DNA of 64,000 bases from Longicatena caecimuris (GTDB taxonomy: Bacteria > Bacillota_I > Bacilli_A > Erysipelotrichales > Erysipelotrichaceae). Of the stretch, positions 26,347-37,324 are shown piece after piece. A program made the translations under genes and the position numbers. The notes under the pieces are model-generated. The model had not been told where the DNA came from, did not search any database, and was given only the letters and a program-made list of their open reading frames with translations. Where the stretch lies: the NCBI RefSeq assembly GCF_004341945.1, contig NZ_SMBP01000017.1:1-64000 (forward strand). The letters run 5' to 3'. The first letter of the stretch is position 1. Every line of letters begins with the position of its first letter.

Positions 26347-27429
26347 TTACTTTTCATTATTTTGTAATTCAAATATTGTTTTCTGTGATTCAATTTCTGC
26401 TCTTAATTCTTCATCGGATGGTAAATACAACTTGTATTTGCTTGCAAATAATTGTTCATTACCTTTCAATATTGAATAACGTGCAATATCTTCATCTGTT
26501 TCTGAACATAATATAATGCCAATGGTTGGATTATCACTTTCTGTTCGTTTTAATTCATCATACATTCTTACATACATATCCATTTGCCCTACATCTTGAT
26601 GCGTTACTTTTTCTGTTTTCAAATCGACTAACACAAAACATTTTAAATAATAATTATAGAAGACCAAATCAATAAAATAATCTTGTTTTTCCGTATGGAT
26701 ATGTTGTTGCCGTGCAACAAAAGCATATCCTTTTCCTAGTTCCATTAAGAATTTTTGCAAGTTACTAATAATACTTGTTTCTAGCTCTGTTTCTGTAAAT
26801 GAAGTATCAGTTGGTAAAGATAAAAATTCCGCAATCACTGGATTCTTAATAAATTCTAACTTGTCATATTGATATTTTGTTGTTAATTGTTTCATCTCTT
26901 CAACTACTGGATCCTTTACTTGCGATTTAAGTAAACGGTAATAGTATTGTGATGCAATATTACGTTGTAAGGTTCTAACATTCCAAGCTTGTTGAGCAGT
27001 TTCTTTTTCATACCAGTTACGTGCTTTTTCATCTTTTACTTGTATTAAAGTACGATAATGAGTCCAACTAAGTAATGGAACAGATTTTCCACTCACTGAG
27101 TGGAAAATGTTTGGATACATTTTATAAAAAGAATAAAAACTATAAAGATTTGTTTTTGTGTATCCTTTACCATACTCATTTGTAAGTTCTTTTGATAATT
27201 TTCTAATAAGTGTTGTCCCATATTCAGCACGATCTTCACCTTTTAGTTCTTCTTCTGCTATTCTATAACCTATCAACCAATTTCTATAAACTAAAGCAGT
27301 ATTGATCGCTTGGTATGCCTGTTTCTGAGATAATTCAATTATATTTTTTAAATCTGGTACAATATCTTCTGTCTTTTCTGCTTTAATAAGTTGATTAATA
27401 TCCATTAAATTATTATCCATTTTTCTCAT
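26347..27429 (-). CDS. DUF1016/YhcG family PDDEXK nuclease-like protein
   Basis: A 360-residue protein. The N-terminal helical domain (DUF1016_N, about 15-165, with LIGYRIAEEE and TNLYSFYSFYKMYP) precedes a PDDEXK-type nuclease domain (about 185-345). Likely catalytic residues lie in YFIDLVFYNYYLKCFVLVDLK, where the D and the D-x-K pair fit the fold. YhcG-like proteins spread with mobile islands, sometimes with restriction systems, but no modification gene is nearby. The start is ATG at 27429, with AAAGG close upstream; MDNN four codons later is an alternative. A decayed second copy lies at 21873-22048. Confidence 0.88.
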   Translation of the reverse strand: MRKMDNNLMDINQLIKAEKTEDIVPDLKNIIELSQKQAYQAINTALVYRNWLIGYRIAEEELKGEDRAEYGTTLIRKLSKELTNEYGKGYTKTNLYSFYSFYKMYPNIFHSVSGKSVPLLSWTHYRTLIQVKDEKARNWYEKETAQQAWNVRTLQRNIASQYYYRLLKSQVKDPVVEEMKQLTTKYQYDKLEFIKNPVIAEFLSLPTDTSFTETELETSIISNLQKFLMELGKGYAFVARQQHIHTEKQDYFIDLVFYNYYLKCFVLVDLKTEKVTHQDVGQMDMYVRMYDELKRTESDNPTIGIILCSETDEDIARYSILKGNEQLFASKYKLYLPSDEELRAEIESQKTIFELQNNEK

Positions 27430-27559
27430 CAACCTTTCTTTAGTTATTTACTTACTCCGAATACATCTCTCAATAGAGTATATCAACACGCTTGTGTTTT
27501 AGTTTTATATTAAAAGACACTTTTTCACATGTGTATTCACTCATACTTTTCATTCCTAA

Positions 27560-27835
27560 AAAATTCGAATTTACCTATATTTCTTATTATAGCACGATGA
27601 CATTTTTAATACCACAGCACTAGAAATTAATCTTAATTTCAAATAAAAATGACCAATTATACATAATGATAACTGGCCATTCTCACGACTTTTTTACGAC
27701 TTTTCACGGAAAAATCGTGTTTTTATGCAAAAAATCTTCGCTTTTTATATGCATTTATATGCTACCTGTATGATGCTAAAAACCCTTTCGTTATCGACTT
27801 TTTAGCGTTGTATGCTATGTGTATGGTAGTTGTAC
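27560..27835 (-). repeat. Intergenic repeat block R4 abutting lysS
   Basis: The fullest copy of the block. It begins 7 bases past the lysS stop with CATACAC/GCATACAA motifs, then a GCTAAAAA/TTTTTAGC hairpin, AAAGTCGTAAAAAAGTCGTGA, a second hairpin (27654-27685) with a T-run, and the extended -10 promoter TGCTATAAT (about 27586-27594) directed at the DUF1016 gene. It shares about three quarters of its bases with R3 in the aligned part. Its position suggests that the island was inserted at the 3' end of lysS. Confidence 0.7.
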
Positions 27836-27841
27836 GAACTC

Positions 27842-29326
<1,485 letters not shown>

Positions 29327-29342
29327 TTACGCTCCTTATCCA

Positions 29343-29583
29343 TTAAAAAAACTCTCTTCCGCATAGGGACGAGAGTTAACATCGTGGTACCACCCTAATT
29401 TATCAGCCGGTTTCCCTAACTGACCTTAGTGACTTTCTTTAAGTCCATCTTTAACGCAGATGCAACGTCCTGTTGGAAGGCTCCAAGTCTTTATTTCAGC
29501 TATTGTCTCACTATCCCTTTCCAGCTTAGCGGGACTCTCTGTCAGTTACTCAATAACCTACTCTCTCTTCATCGCCTATTACG
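29343..29583 (-). ncRNA. T-box leader of lysS
   Basis: On the minus strand the T-box AGGGTGGTACCACG (29383-29396) is followed by a terminator (AACTCTC/GAGAGTT, 29371-29377 with 29350-29356, seven T). Upstream sequence has the AGAGAGTAGG stem I motif and a specifier region GAAATAAAGACTTGG, where AAA or AAG fits lysine. Uncharged tRNA-Lys would pair with the T-box and prevent termination. Confidence 0.95.
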
Positions 29584-29589
29584 TTTATG

Positions 29590-29618
29590 ATTATATAGAG
29601 AATGCATTTGTTTGTCAA
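29590..29618 (-). promoter_or_regulatory. lysS promoter
   Basis: TTGACA (29613-29618) and TATAAT (29590-29595), both perfect, are 17 bases apart on the minus strand, placing transcription start just before the T-box leader. Confidence 0.9.
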
Positions 29619-29709
29619 ATGATTTTCGATGAAAAACGCCTAAACAATACCAATCCAAAGCATTTGCAATACGTAATGTGGATGATATTAAATAGACGAT
29701 ATATATAAT

Positions 29710-30516
29710 CTATCTTTGGAGATAACGTTTCAATTCCATATACCGTTCTTTCGATATTGGTAATTCTGTGGCAGAATATTTCAATTTCGCCCGATATCTT
29801 TGAATACTGTCAATTTGCATACAATTTACCAGATAGCTTTTATGAATACGATGGAACACCTCCGGTAATTTCTTTTCAAAATCAGCTAACAATCCCCAAA
29901 CTTCAAAGCTTTCATTTTTTGTATACACTATAGTACATTGTCCCGCTGCTTTTAAATATAAAATCTCAGAAGGCAATAAATAACGATAATGTTTTTCTCT
30001 ATCTCGGAAAGAAAGGCGTTTTAGATTGGTATTCATCAATGCCAATTGTTTTAAATAAGCAAAGAATTCTGTATCCTCCGTAAATGGTTCTTCTATTAAA
30101 CCCGCTTGACTTAAAGGAATATCCTGTGCATGTGAGCTATGGATGTGTACAAGTGATAGTTCCCCTTTTATCAGTTTCCAGATAAACGTGCAACGAACAT
30201 GTGCATAGATACTGTTATCATCCTCTAATGCCGCCATGATCTTATAGCGACCATAAACAACCCAAACACCGCGTTCATGAAACAAAAGATGATATTCTTC
30301 ATCGGATACTATGGCAGCTGGTTCATGCAATTCTTTCTCCGTTATTCGTTTGAATTCATCAGATCCTTTGGACCATTGAAAATCATTAGGCCCGATATAC
30401 ATAAAGTCATCACTCATTAGATGCGTAGTTTTTATGATATCTCTATCATAAAAGCCGCGAACGACTTCCTGTGTTTTTTGAATGATCGTTTCTTCTTTAT
30501 ACATTGTTCTTGGCAT
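29710..30516 (-). CDS. SnoaL-like/LytTR transcriptional regulator
   Basis: A 268-residue protein with an unusual fusion. Residues 10-130 resemble a SnoaL/NTF2-like domain (QEVVRGFYDRDIIKTTHLMS, YGRYKIMAALEDD, TFIWKL), usually a small-molecule pocket or enzyme fold. Residues 165-268 are a LytTR DNA-binding domain (EILYLKAAGQCTIVYT, FHRIHKSYLVNC). There is no receiver domain, so activity may be set by a ligand in the SnoaL-like part. AAGGAGG lies 6 bases before ATG at 30516 and TATAAT lies upstream. It is a single gene between lysS and dusB. Confidence 0.8.
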   Translation of the reverse strand: MPRTMYKEETIIQKTQEVVRGFYDRDIIKTTHLMSDDFMYIGPNDFQWSKGSDEFKRITEKELHEPAAIVSDEEYHLLFHERGVWVVYGRYKIMAALEDDNSIYAHVRCTFIWKLIKGELSLVHIHSSHAQDIPLSQAGLIEEPFTEDTEFFAYLKQLALMNTNLKRLSFRDREKHYRYLLPSEILYLKAAGQCTIVYTKNESFEVWGLLADFEKKLPEVFHRIHKSYLVNCMQIDSIQRYRAKLKYSATELPISKERYMELKRYLQR

Positions 30517-30636
30517 ACGCATCCTCCTTCAAATTATAATGTCATTATAACAGGTACGTCACAAAACAACAAGCAATTCCAAGGGAAAATTTCTTAATTA
30601 TTATGTGATAATTATATGATATAAAGTTGAAAGATC

Positions 30637-30685
30637 AAATAAAAAGAACTCCTTTTTTGGTGTATTCCAAATTTTAGAGTTCTTA
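30637..30685 (-). terminator. Terminator of the hslO-dusB operon
   Basis: An 8-bp stem AAGAACTC/GAGTTCTT (30677-30684 with 30644-30651) is followed by a T-rich run on the minus strand. Confidence 0.65.
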
Positions 30686-30751
30686 CTATTAAACAACTTT
30701 TCCTTATAATCGAAGTGCCCCCTACATATGGAAACACTTCGCCTAAAACAG

Positions 30752-31768
30752 CTATCGTTGGGATGGCACATAACTATCTATATATTCTTGATATACTTTT
30801 TCATATGCACATAAAATTTCTTCCATCTGCGCATATGTATCCATCTTTGTCAAACTGTCTTTTAACTGATGACTTTTTGGTAAACCTTTAACATACCATG
30901 CGGCATGTCCACGCATTTCCCGCATCCCCACATGTTCACCCTTTAAATCACAGAGGCGTTTTGCATGAAGTCTTGCCATGGTAAATTTTTCATTCACACT
31001 GACCGGTGGCAGCTTTTCTCCGGTAGCCAAATATGTCGCAATTTCTTTGATCAGCCATGGATCACCTAATACACCACGACCTACCATGATCGCATCACAA
31101 CCAGTCGTATCCAACATCCGCTTGGCATCTTCACTGCTGCGTATATCACCATTTCCCATAACCGGAATAGAAACAGCTTGTTTGACAGCTTTGATATATT
31201 GCCAATCAGCTTTGCCTTCATACATTTGTTTCCGTGTTCTGCCATGCACAGCCAAAGCAGACACACCAACAGATGCTAACCCTTTTGCTAGTTCGACACA
31301 ATTGATGCTATCCATATCCCAGCCTATACGCATCTTAACAGTAACCGGTTTTTTTACACTATCGACAACTGCTTTCGTCATTGTAACCGCATGATCAATA
31401 TCCTTCATTAAGGCACTGCCGGCATTGGATTTGATTATTTTATTCACCGGACATCCCATATTGATATCTATGATATCACAATCACTTTTCTCATCCAGTA
31501 ACTTAGCGGCATAGACCATCGTTTCAATATCATGTCCAAAGATTTGCATGGTCAAAGGATGTTCTTCTTTTTCAACTGCTGTCATATGCAATGTTTTTTC
31601 ATTTTCATAATATAACGCCTTATCACTTACCATTTCCGTATAAATCAATCCTGCGCCAAATTGTTTGCAAATCACACGGAAAGCCGGATTACTGATACCA
31701 GCCATAGGTGCAATAACAACTTGATTGGGTATGGTGATATCGCGTATCTTCCACGATTTATCTTGCAT
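30752..31768 (-). CDS. dusB: tRNA-dihydrouridine synthase
   Basis: A 338-residue FMN enzyme that reduces uridines in the D-loop of tRNA using NADPH. Signatures: APMAGISNPAFR (about 18-29), DINMGCPVNKI (about 98-108, with the catalytic cysteine), VKMRIGW and the phosphate-binding MGNGDI and MVGRGVLG. The C-terminal helical tRNA-binding part is present. It overlaps the end of hslO by 11 bases, so the two are co-translated, an order also seen in Bacilli. Confidence 0.96.
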   Translation of the reverse strand: MQDKSWKIRDITIPNQVVIAPMAGISNPAFRVICKQFGAGLIYTEMVSDKALYYENEKTLHMTAVEKEEHPLTMQIFGHDIETMVYAAKLLDEKSDCDIIDINMGCPVNKIIKSNAGSALMKDIDHAVTMTKAVVDSVKKPVTVKMRIGWDMDSINCVELAKGLASVGVSALAVHGRTRKQMYEGKADWQYIKAVKQAVSIPVMGNGDIRSSEDAKRMLDTTGCDAIMVGRGVLGDPWLIKEIATYLATGEKLPPVSVNEKFTMARLHAKRLCDLKGEHVGMREMRGHAAWYVKGLPKSHQLKDSLTKMDTYAQMEEILCAYEKVYQEYIDSYVPSQR

Positions 31769-32645
31769 AACGTTCTATGAATCCTTCCAAATCACGCAGC
31801 TCCTGTTCATTGAAATAATATTTTTCATTACAGAAATTGCAGGTAATCTCACAACCATGATCTTCTTCAATCAGTTTCTTACGCTCTTCTTTTGACAATG
31901 TTACTAATACCCGTTTCATAGTCGCTCGATCACAATGACAGCGAAATGCTATTTCCTGACTAGATAAGATTGTTGCATCATCAAACAATGAAGTAAGAAT
32001 GTCCTCTAAACTTTCCCCTTCATTGATCAATTTTGAAATAGGTTCCATATGCGCTATGATGTTTTCTACTTTTACAATATCTTCTTCCTCTGCATCTGGC
32101 ATCATTTGAATGATCATGCCGCCGGCAGCCTGAATAGCATTATCTGGATTTACAAGTACGCCTACAGATACTGCGGATGGTGTCTGTTCACTGGCCGTAA
32201 AATAATATGCAAAGTCATCACCGATTTCTCCACTTTGTAAAGCGACAGTGCCACTCCAGTTTTCTTTCATATTCAAATCTTTGATAACTTCTAAATAACC
32301 TTCTTTTCCTACCGCTGTACCTACAGCAAGTTTTCCTGTATCGTTATATTGCAACATGATATGTGGATCGGATACAAAGCCGCGGACATGTCCATCACTG
32401 TATGCATCAACTAAAATGGTGCCAATAGGACCGCCGCCATTTATGCGAATGGTCAATTGTTCTTTATCACTCTTCAGCATACTTCCCATCATGGAACCAA
32501 CGCTTAGCGTACGCCCTAAAGCCGCAGCACTGGTTGGCCATAAATCAAATCGCTTGCGAGCCTCCTCAACTAAAGCGGTAGAGGAACATATATAAATTCG
32601 CACATGTTCATTACATGCTAATGCTTTTATTAAATAGTCTTTCAT
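31758..32645 (-). CDS. hslO: Redox-regulated chaperone Hsp33
   Basis: A 295-residue cytosolic holdase activated by oxidative unfolding. The C-terminal zinc site has the expected CxC (CHC, about 238-240) and CxxC (CNFC, about 269-272) pairs. Near the N-terminus are ALGRTLSVGSMMGSMLK and the GGGPIGTILVDAYSDG segment typical of the family. AAGGAG precedes the ATG. It is the first gene of a two-gene unit with dusB. Confidence 0.96.
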   Translation of the reverse strand: MKDYLIKALACNEHVRIYICSSTALVEEARKRFDLWPTSAAALGRTLSVGSMMGSMLKSDKEQLTIRINGGGPIGTILVDAYSDGHVRGFVSDPHIMLQYNDTGKLAVGTAVGKEGYLEVIKDLNMKENWSGTVALQSGEIGDDFAYYFTASEQTPSAVSVGVLVNPDNAIQAAGGMIIQMMPDAEEEDIVKVENIIAHMEPISKLINEGESLEDILTSLFDDATILSSQEIAFRCHCDRATMKRVLVTLSKEERKKLIEEDHGCEITCNFCNEKYYFNEQELRDLEGFIERYAR

Positions 32646-32699
32646 TTTCCTTCACTCCTTGAATTTGCACCTGTAGTATACCATAATCATTAACAAAAA

Positions 32700-32725
32700 G
32701 AAAAGGAAGTGATAACACTTCGCTT
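32700..32725 (-). terminator. Weak terminator after the second MATE gene
   Basis: GAAGTG/CACTTC (32706-32721, 6 bp, loop TTAT in RNA sense) is followed by CTTTTCTTTTT on the minus strand. The stem is short. Confidence 0.4.
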
Positions 32726-32822
32726 ATTGCATAACACTTTCTTTCATGAAGATCTTCCAAATGCTACCGTCTGTAATAGTTTCCTTATCTAAAATATAGT
32801 TCATATTCAATATGTTTTGTCT

Positions 32823-34157
32823 TTAGATCAACATACGCTCTTTTTTCTTAAGGTCTCGGTAAAAGAATATAAAGAGAAAAGGTCCCATCAATGACCAGGC
32901 AATTGGCTCCGCAAAACATACACCGGTATAGCCGCTAAAAGGTATCAAAGCAAAGGTTGCAATAATCTTAACGCCCATTTCAATACAGCTGGATACAATC
33001 GGACTTCGCCCATTGCCAAGCCCCTGCAAACCATTACGATAAATAAATAAGATCGCAAGGATGAAATAAAATACACTGCTGATTCTGGTATAATAAGCCG
33101 CTAGTGAAACAACCTGTGTCTGTTGCTTATTGACAAGGAAGCCAATAAAGAAATCAATGCATGTAAAGGATAATAAGATGACGATACCTACCCAACCAAA
33201 GCTTATCCATATACTTTTTTTCATACCTTCTCGGATTCGATGATACTGTTTAGCACCTAAGTTTTGTGAAACAAAGGTTGTAACAGCAATGGCAATGGAA
33301 ATCAGTGGCTGCATAAACATCTCCACAATTTTGCGTGCTGCCACATGTGCCGCAATGGTCATTTCTCCCAGACTGTTCACTGCACTCTGTAAGACTACTG
33401 AACCGATGGATACAATGGAATTCATAAGCCCCATGGAAATCCCCATAGACATTTGTTTCAGAAAAACTTCTCTTTCTACATGACATTCTTCTTTTTTCAA
33501 GAAAAACATTGGATATTTCTTTCTCATATACAGGAAGCATAATACTACACTTAACAACTGTGCCAGTACGGTGGCATAGCCAGCTCCATTGATGCCTAAA
33601 TGCAATTGAGCAATAAAAAGATAATCCAAGGCGATGTTGGTTAAAGAGGCAATGATGAGAAAATATAATGGTGTCTTACTATCACCAATTGAGCGTAACA
33701 TACTTGCCATCATATTATATGCCATAGTAATAAACAATCCCATAAATATGATAGTTAAATACCCATCTGCCATCGAAAGAATACTTTTCGGTGTCTGAAG
33801 TAAGGAAAGAATTGGTGTCTTTAAAAGCATCGCGGCAAGCACGATAATTACCACACTGGACATACATAACAATATACATCCATAAGTTGCCATTTTCATG
33901 CCTTCCTGATCCCTAGCTCCGTAATACTGTGCTATCAATATTGATACTCCCATAGATACACCACTTACCAGACCAATGACCAAACCGGATAAGGAAGCAG
34001 TAGCTCCCATAGCAGCTAAGGCACGTACCCCTAAAATCTGTCCTACCATCATCGTATCTGCCATAGTATAAAATTGCTGAAAGATATTTCCCAAAAGGAC
34101 CGGAACAGCAAAACTCAACAACAATTTCATAACATTCCCTTGTGTCATATTCTTCAT
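32823..34157 (-). CDS. MATE family efflux transporter (second)
   Basis: A 444-residue membrane protein of about 12 spans in two pseudo-symmetric halves. LLLSFAVPVLLGNIFQQFY, TMADTMMVG and the mid-protein TPLYFLIIASLTNIALDYLF are characteristic. It belongs to the same broad subgroup as the first MATE (4798) but is clearly diverged. The start at 34157 has GAGGTG upstream. It is monocistronic. Its substrate is unknown. Confidence 0.92.
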   Translation of the reverse strand: MKNMTQGNVMKLLLSFAVPVLLGNIFQQFYTMADTMMVGQILGVRALAAMGATASLSGLVIGLVSGVSMGVSILIAQYYGARDQEGMKMATYGCILLCMSSVVIIVLAAMLLKTPILSLLQTPKSILSMADGYLTIIFMGLFITMAYNMMASMLRSIGDSKTPLYFLIIASLTNIALDYLFIAQLHLGINGAGYATVLAQLLSVVLCFLYMRKKYPMFFLKKEECHVEREVFLKQMSMGISMGLMNSIVSIGSVVLQSAVNSLGEMTIAAHVAARKIVEMFMQPLISIAIAVTTFVSQNLGAKQYHRIREGMKKSIWISFGWVGIVILLSFTCIDFFIGFLVNKQQTQVVSLAAYYTRISSVFYFILAILFIYRNGLQGLGNGRSPIVSSCIEMGVKIIATFALIPFSGYTGVCFAEPIAWSLMGPFLFIFFYRDLKKKERMLI

Positions 34158-34234
34158 AGCATCACCTCGCATTTACGCATTATTCTAACATAAATTAACT
34201 TGCGAAACAATGACTTTTATACGCATCCCCTTGA

Positions 34235-34990
34235 TCATATACAGATAGGGATATGTGTTAAAAGGAAGCGTATCAAAAAGGGGTAATCATTTTCTGCCAA
34301 CAATAGCATCACGGTTTTCATCGCTGTACTATCTAAAAAACAACCTTGTTTATTCGCCAAGAGAAGCATCGTATCACCAAAAGCGTGCGTTCCGATTGCC
34401 AGATGCCCATAAGCAACGATACCAAAGCTTACTTCAAAGCCAATGGAAATAACCCCGATACTATACATGCCAATAGCTAAAGTACCAACACTGATATAGC
34501 CTATAGCTAGCGCTCCTAAAGCATACACTCCGATTGCCAACACACCTAAACAAAAAAGGAAGCCAAAGCTTAATAGGCCAAAAGATAAAATACCAAAGCT
34601 CATCATGCCAAGCGATATCACCCCCACAGCTGTATTACCAATGGCAATGATGCCTTTCGCTATTCGTCGTTTTCCATTTCTGTTCCTTCCCAAACCAAGT
34701 TGTACAGCAAGCAAAGGAATCCCAAATACTTTGCAGGAAGAAGTATATTCACAACCTTTAAAAAAAGTACTTTTATCCTTACGCTGCTTAATTGGCATGC
34801 TATTCTCATTTATTTCCTCTGGGATGTGCAAAAGCTTAATCAACTTTGCCATTTGCTCTTCATTTGCTTTACCTAATCCAAGTTCCCATCTTCTGATGGT
34901 CCATGGTGTTACATTACATAATAAAGCAAGTTCTTCATAACTCAGTTTTTGTGCAATACGATAAGCCCTTAATCTTTTCTTAAATGCCAT
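34235..34990 (-). CDS. XRE regulator fused to a 5-residue hydrophobic repeat domain
   Basis: A 251-residue protein. Residues 1-65 are a Cro/CI-type helix-turn-helix (KLSYEELALLCNVTPWTIRR). After a basic linker, residues about 115-220 consist of roughly twenty 5-residue units of the form x-x-(S/A)-(I/L/F/V)-G, such as GVLAIGVYALGALAIG. The strict glycine every fifth residue points to a regular solenoid, or membrane helices packed through glycine; the sequence alone does not decide. AAGGAGG lies 7 bases before the ATG. Single gene; targets unknown. Confidence 0.75.
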   Translation of the reverse strand: MAFKKRLRAYRIAQKLSYEELALLCNVTPWTIRRWELGLGKANEEQMAKLIKLLHIPEEINENSMPIKQRKDKSTFFKGCEYTSSCKVFGIPLLAVQLGLGRNRNGKRRIAKGIIAIGNTAVGVISLGMMSFGILSFGLLSFGFLFCLGVLAIGVYALGALAIGYISVGTLAIGMYSIGVISIGFEVSFGIVAYGHLAIGTHAFGDTMLLLANKQGCFLDSTAMKTVMLLLAENDYPFLIRFLLTHIPICI

Positions 34991-35243
34991 CCATTTCCCT
35001 CCTTTTCTATCAAGGAAACACATAACTCCTATTTCATTAAATAAAGCACTACGATTTACACGCTTATTTCATATCTGTTTTAAAGAGTATCATTTAAGTT
35101 TTACAACCTATGGCTATTGATAGTAACTATAAAATAAACCTTATTCATTTATTATGATACTAGCATAAATGATCGATTAGGAACAGCCTTTTGCGATCCT
35201 TATCCTATCCTCTTATTTGTTTTCACCCTTATGAATAAGGAAA

Positions 35244-35265
35244 GGAAGCCAATGATTTGGCTTCC
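35244..35265 (-). terminator. Terminator of the tilS-hpt-ftsH operon
   Basis: A perfect 9-bp stem GGAAGCCAA/TTGGCTTCC with a TGAT loop lies just past ftsH, followed on the minus strand by TTTCCTTATTC. Confidence 0.7.
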
Positions 35266-35270
35266 CATTG

Positions 35271-37304
35271 TTATTCTTCACTGTCGTGTTTCGTTAATTC
35301 TTTTAACGCTTCTTCAAAACTCTTCTGCGCTTTTTGTTTTTCTTCTTCTCGCTTCAAAGAAGTTTCATTATCTTCTGCTTCCTGCGTTGGATTTTCAGCT
35401 TCCGCCTGAGCTTGCGCAGAACGTTCTTCTTCTCTTTCTGCTTCTATACGGGCTTGTTCTTTCCGCTGTTCCTGTTCCGGAGAAGTCAATTTACCATAAG
35501 TCATTAAATTATTAATCTGCTCACTTGTAATGGTTTCTTCTTCAATCAGATTTTCCGCAATCAATGTTAACAGATCTTTATTGTCCTCAATCAGTTTCTT
35601 TGCCTGATCATAACACTCATTAATGATCTTCCGGATTTCCTTATCAATTTCATAAGCAATCTCTCCGGAATAATTACTTCCGCTGCCATAATCTCTTCCT
35701 AAGAAAACATTTCCTGTACCATCATCATATTGAATAGGTCCAAGGGAAGACATACCCCAACTTCTTACCATTGCTTTCGCAATCTTTGTCGCCTTTTGAA
35801 TATCATTGCTAGCGCCGGCAGAAATTTCATTAAACATGACTTCTTCGGCCACACGACCACCCATTAATCCAGTAATCTGGCTCATAAAATCAGCTTTTGT
35901 CGGGAACAATTTTTCTTCCTTCGGTGTCATGAGGTTATAGCCACCGGCTTCTCCACGTGGAATAATCGTTACTTTTTCTACCTTATCGGCATCCTCAAGT
36001 TTCAGACCAATTACCGCATGCCCTGCCTCATGATAAGCTACCAGACGTTTCTCTTTCTCCGTATACTTCTTTGATTTCTTCGCCGGACCCATCATTACAC
36101 GGTCGATAGCTTCATCTAAATCTTCCATCGTAATCATCTTACGTTTATCACGAACGGCCAAAATGGCACCTTCATTTAACACGTTTTCCAAATCCGCACC
36201 AGAGAATCCCGGAGTACGTTTCGCCAAAGACTCTAAAGAAATATCCTTTGCCAATTTCTTATTGCGGGCATGTACCTTTAAGATTTCATAACGGCCTTTC
36301 TTATCCGGAAGATTAACCGTAATCTGGCGGTCAAAACGTCCGCTTCGTAATAAGGCAGGATCTAAGACATCCGGGCGATTCGTTGCGGCAATAATAACGA
36401 TACCTTTATTTTCACCCATACCATCCATCTCTACCAACAGCTGGTTTAAGGTTTGTTCACGTTCATCGTTTCCACCGCCCATACCGGCTCCACGCTGGCG
36501 TCCAACCGCATCAATTTCATCAATAAAGACGATACATGGTGCGTGTTGTTGAGCTTTTTTAAACATGTCACGCACACGGCTAGCACCGGTACCGACAAAC
36601 ATTTCCACAAAGTCAGATCCACTGATCGAGAAGAAAGGCACATCTGCTTCTCCGGCCACCGCTTTCGCCAACAAAGTCTTACCAGTACCCGGAGGGCCAA
36701 CCATCAGCATCCCCTTAGGAATACGAGCACCCATATCGGTAAAGCGTTTTGGGTCTTTCAAGTAATCAATGATTTCCTTCACTTCTTCTTTTTCTTCATC
36801 ACATCCGGCAACATCCTTAAAACGCACTTTAATGCTGCTTTCTATCTTCGCCCTGGATTTACTAAATTCAAAGGCCTTGTTATTGCCTCCTGCATTCATA
36901 CGAGAGAACAGGAAGATTGCTGCTCCACCAAGAATCAAGAAAGGCAATACGCTTTTAAGGAAAACTTCTAATACACTTTCCTTATTTGCATCTAATACAT
37001 TCACTTTTGTCTTCTTATTCTTTTCAAATAATTCACTCAGCCATTTTACATTGTCATCCGTGCGTGGCACACTGACTGTAAAACTCTTCGTGCTATCGCC
37101 ATTCTGATAGGTTCCTCTGACTCCGATGACGGTAGTACCCATAGACATATTGACTTCTTTAAATGATAAATTTTCAGCTTGCGCCGCAAATTCATTATAA
37201 TTGAACTCTTTTGTGTTACTACCATTTCCAAATGTAATCAGAAGGACCATAATAGAAATAACAAGAATATAAGGCAACAGACTTATTACCTTTTTATTGT
37301 TCAT
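35271..37304 (-). CDS. ftsH: ATP-dependent zinc metalloprotease FtsH
   Basis: A 677-residue membrane protease that degrades unassembled or damaged membrane and regulatory proteins. Two membrane spans (about 8-25 and 110-130) flank an extracytoplasmic domain. The AAA domain shows Walker [10 protein letters not shown] (about 203-211) and the second region of homology; HEAGH (about 427-431) binds zinc. The pore segment FVEMFVGTG is slightly unusual (family VGVGA). The C-terminal 60 residues are a charged, glutamate-rich tail. It is the last gene of the tilS-hpt-ftsH operon, an order conserved in Firmicutes. Confidence 0.98.
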   Translation of the reverse strand: MNNKKVISLLPYILVISIMVLLITFGNGSNTKEFNYNEFAAQAENLSFKEVNMSMGTTVIGVRGTYQNGDSTKSFTVSVPRTDDNVKWLSELFEKNKKTKVNVLDANKESVLEVFLKSVLPFLILGGAAIFLFSRMNAGGNNKAFEFSKSRAKIESSIKVRFKDVAGCDEEKEEVKEIIDYLKDPKRFTDMGARIPKGMLMVGPPGTGKTLLAKAVAGEADVPFFSISGSDFVEMFVGTGASRVRDMFKKAQQHAPCIVFIDEIDAVGRQRGAGMGGGNDEREQTLNQLLVEMDGMGENKGIVIIAATNRPDVLDPALLRSGRFDRQITVNLPDKKGRYEILKVHARNKKLAKDISLESLAKRTPGFSGADLENVLNEGAILAVRDKRKMITMEDLDEAIDRVMMGPAKKSKKYTEKEKRLVAYHEAGHAVIGLKLEDADKVEKVTIIPRGEAGGYNLMTPKEEKLFPTKADFMSQITGLMGGRVAEEVMFNEISAGASNDIQKATKIAKAMVRSWGMSSLGPIQYDDGTGNVFLGRDYGSGSNYSGEIAYEIDKEIRKIINECYDQAKKLIEDNKDLLTLIAENLIEEETITSEQINNLMTYGKLTSPEQEQRKEQARIEAEREEERSAQAQAEAENPTQEAEDNETSLKREEEKQKAQKSFEEALKELTKHDSEE

Positions 37305-37324
37305 ATGATACGCCTCCTTTTTGC

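Noticed and set aside
19048-27835. A true integron
   Set aside because: No IntI-type integrase is present and the blocks contain ordinary terminators and promoters rather than recognisable attC sites. Kept only as a cassette-like array.
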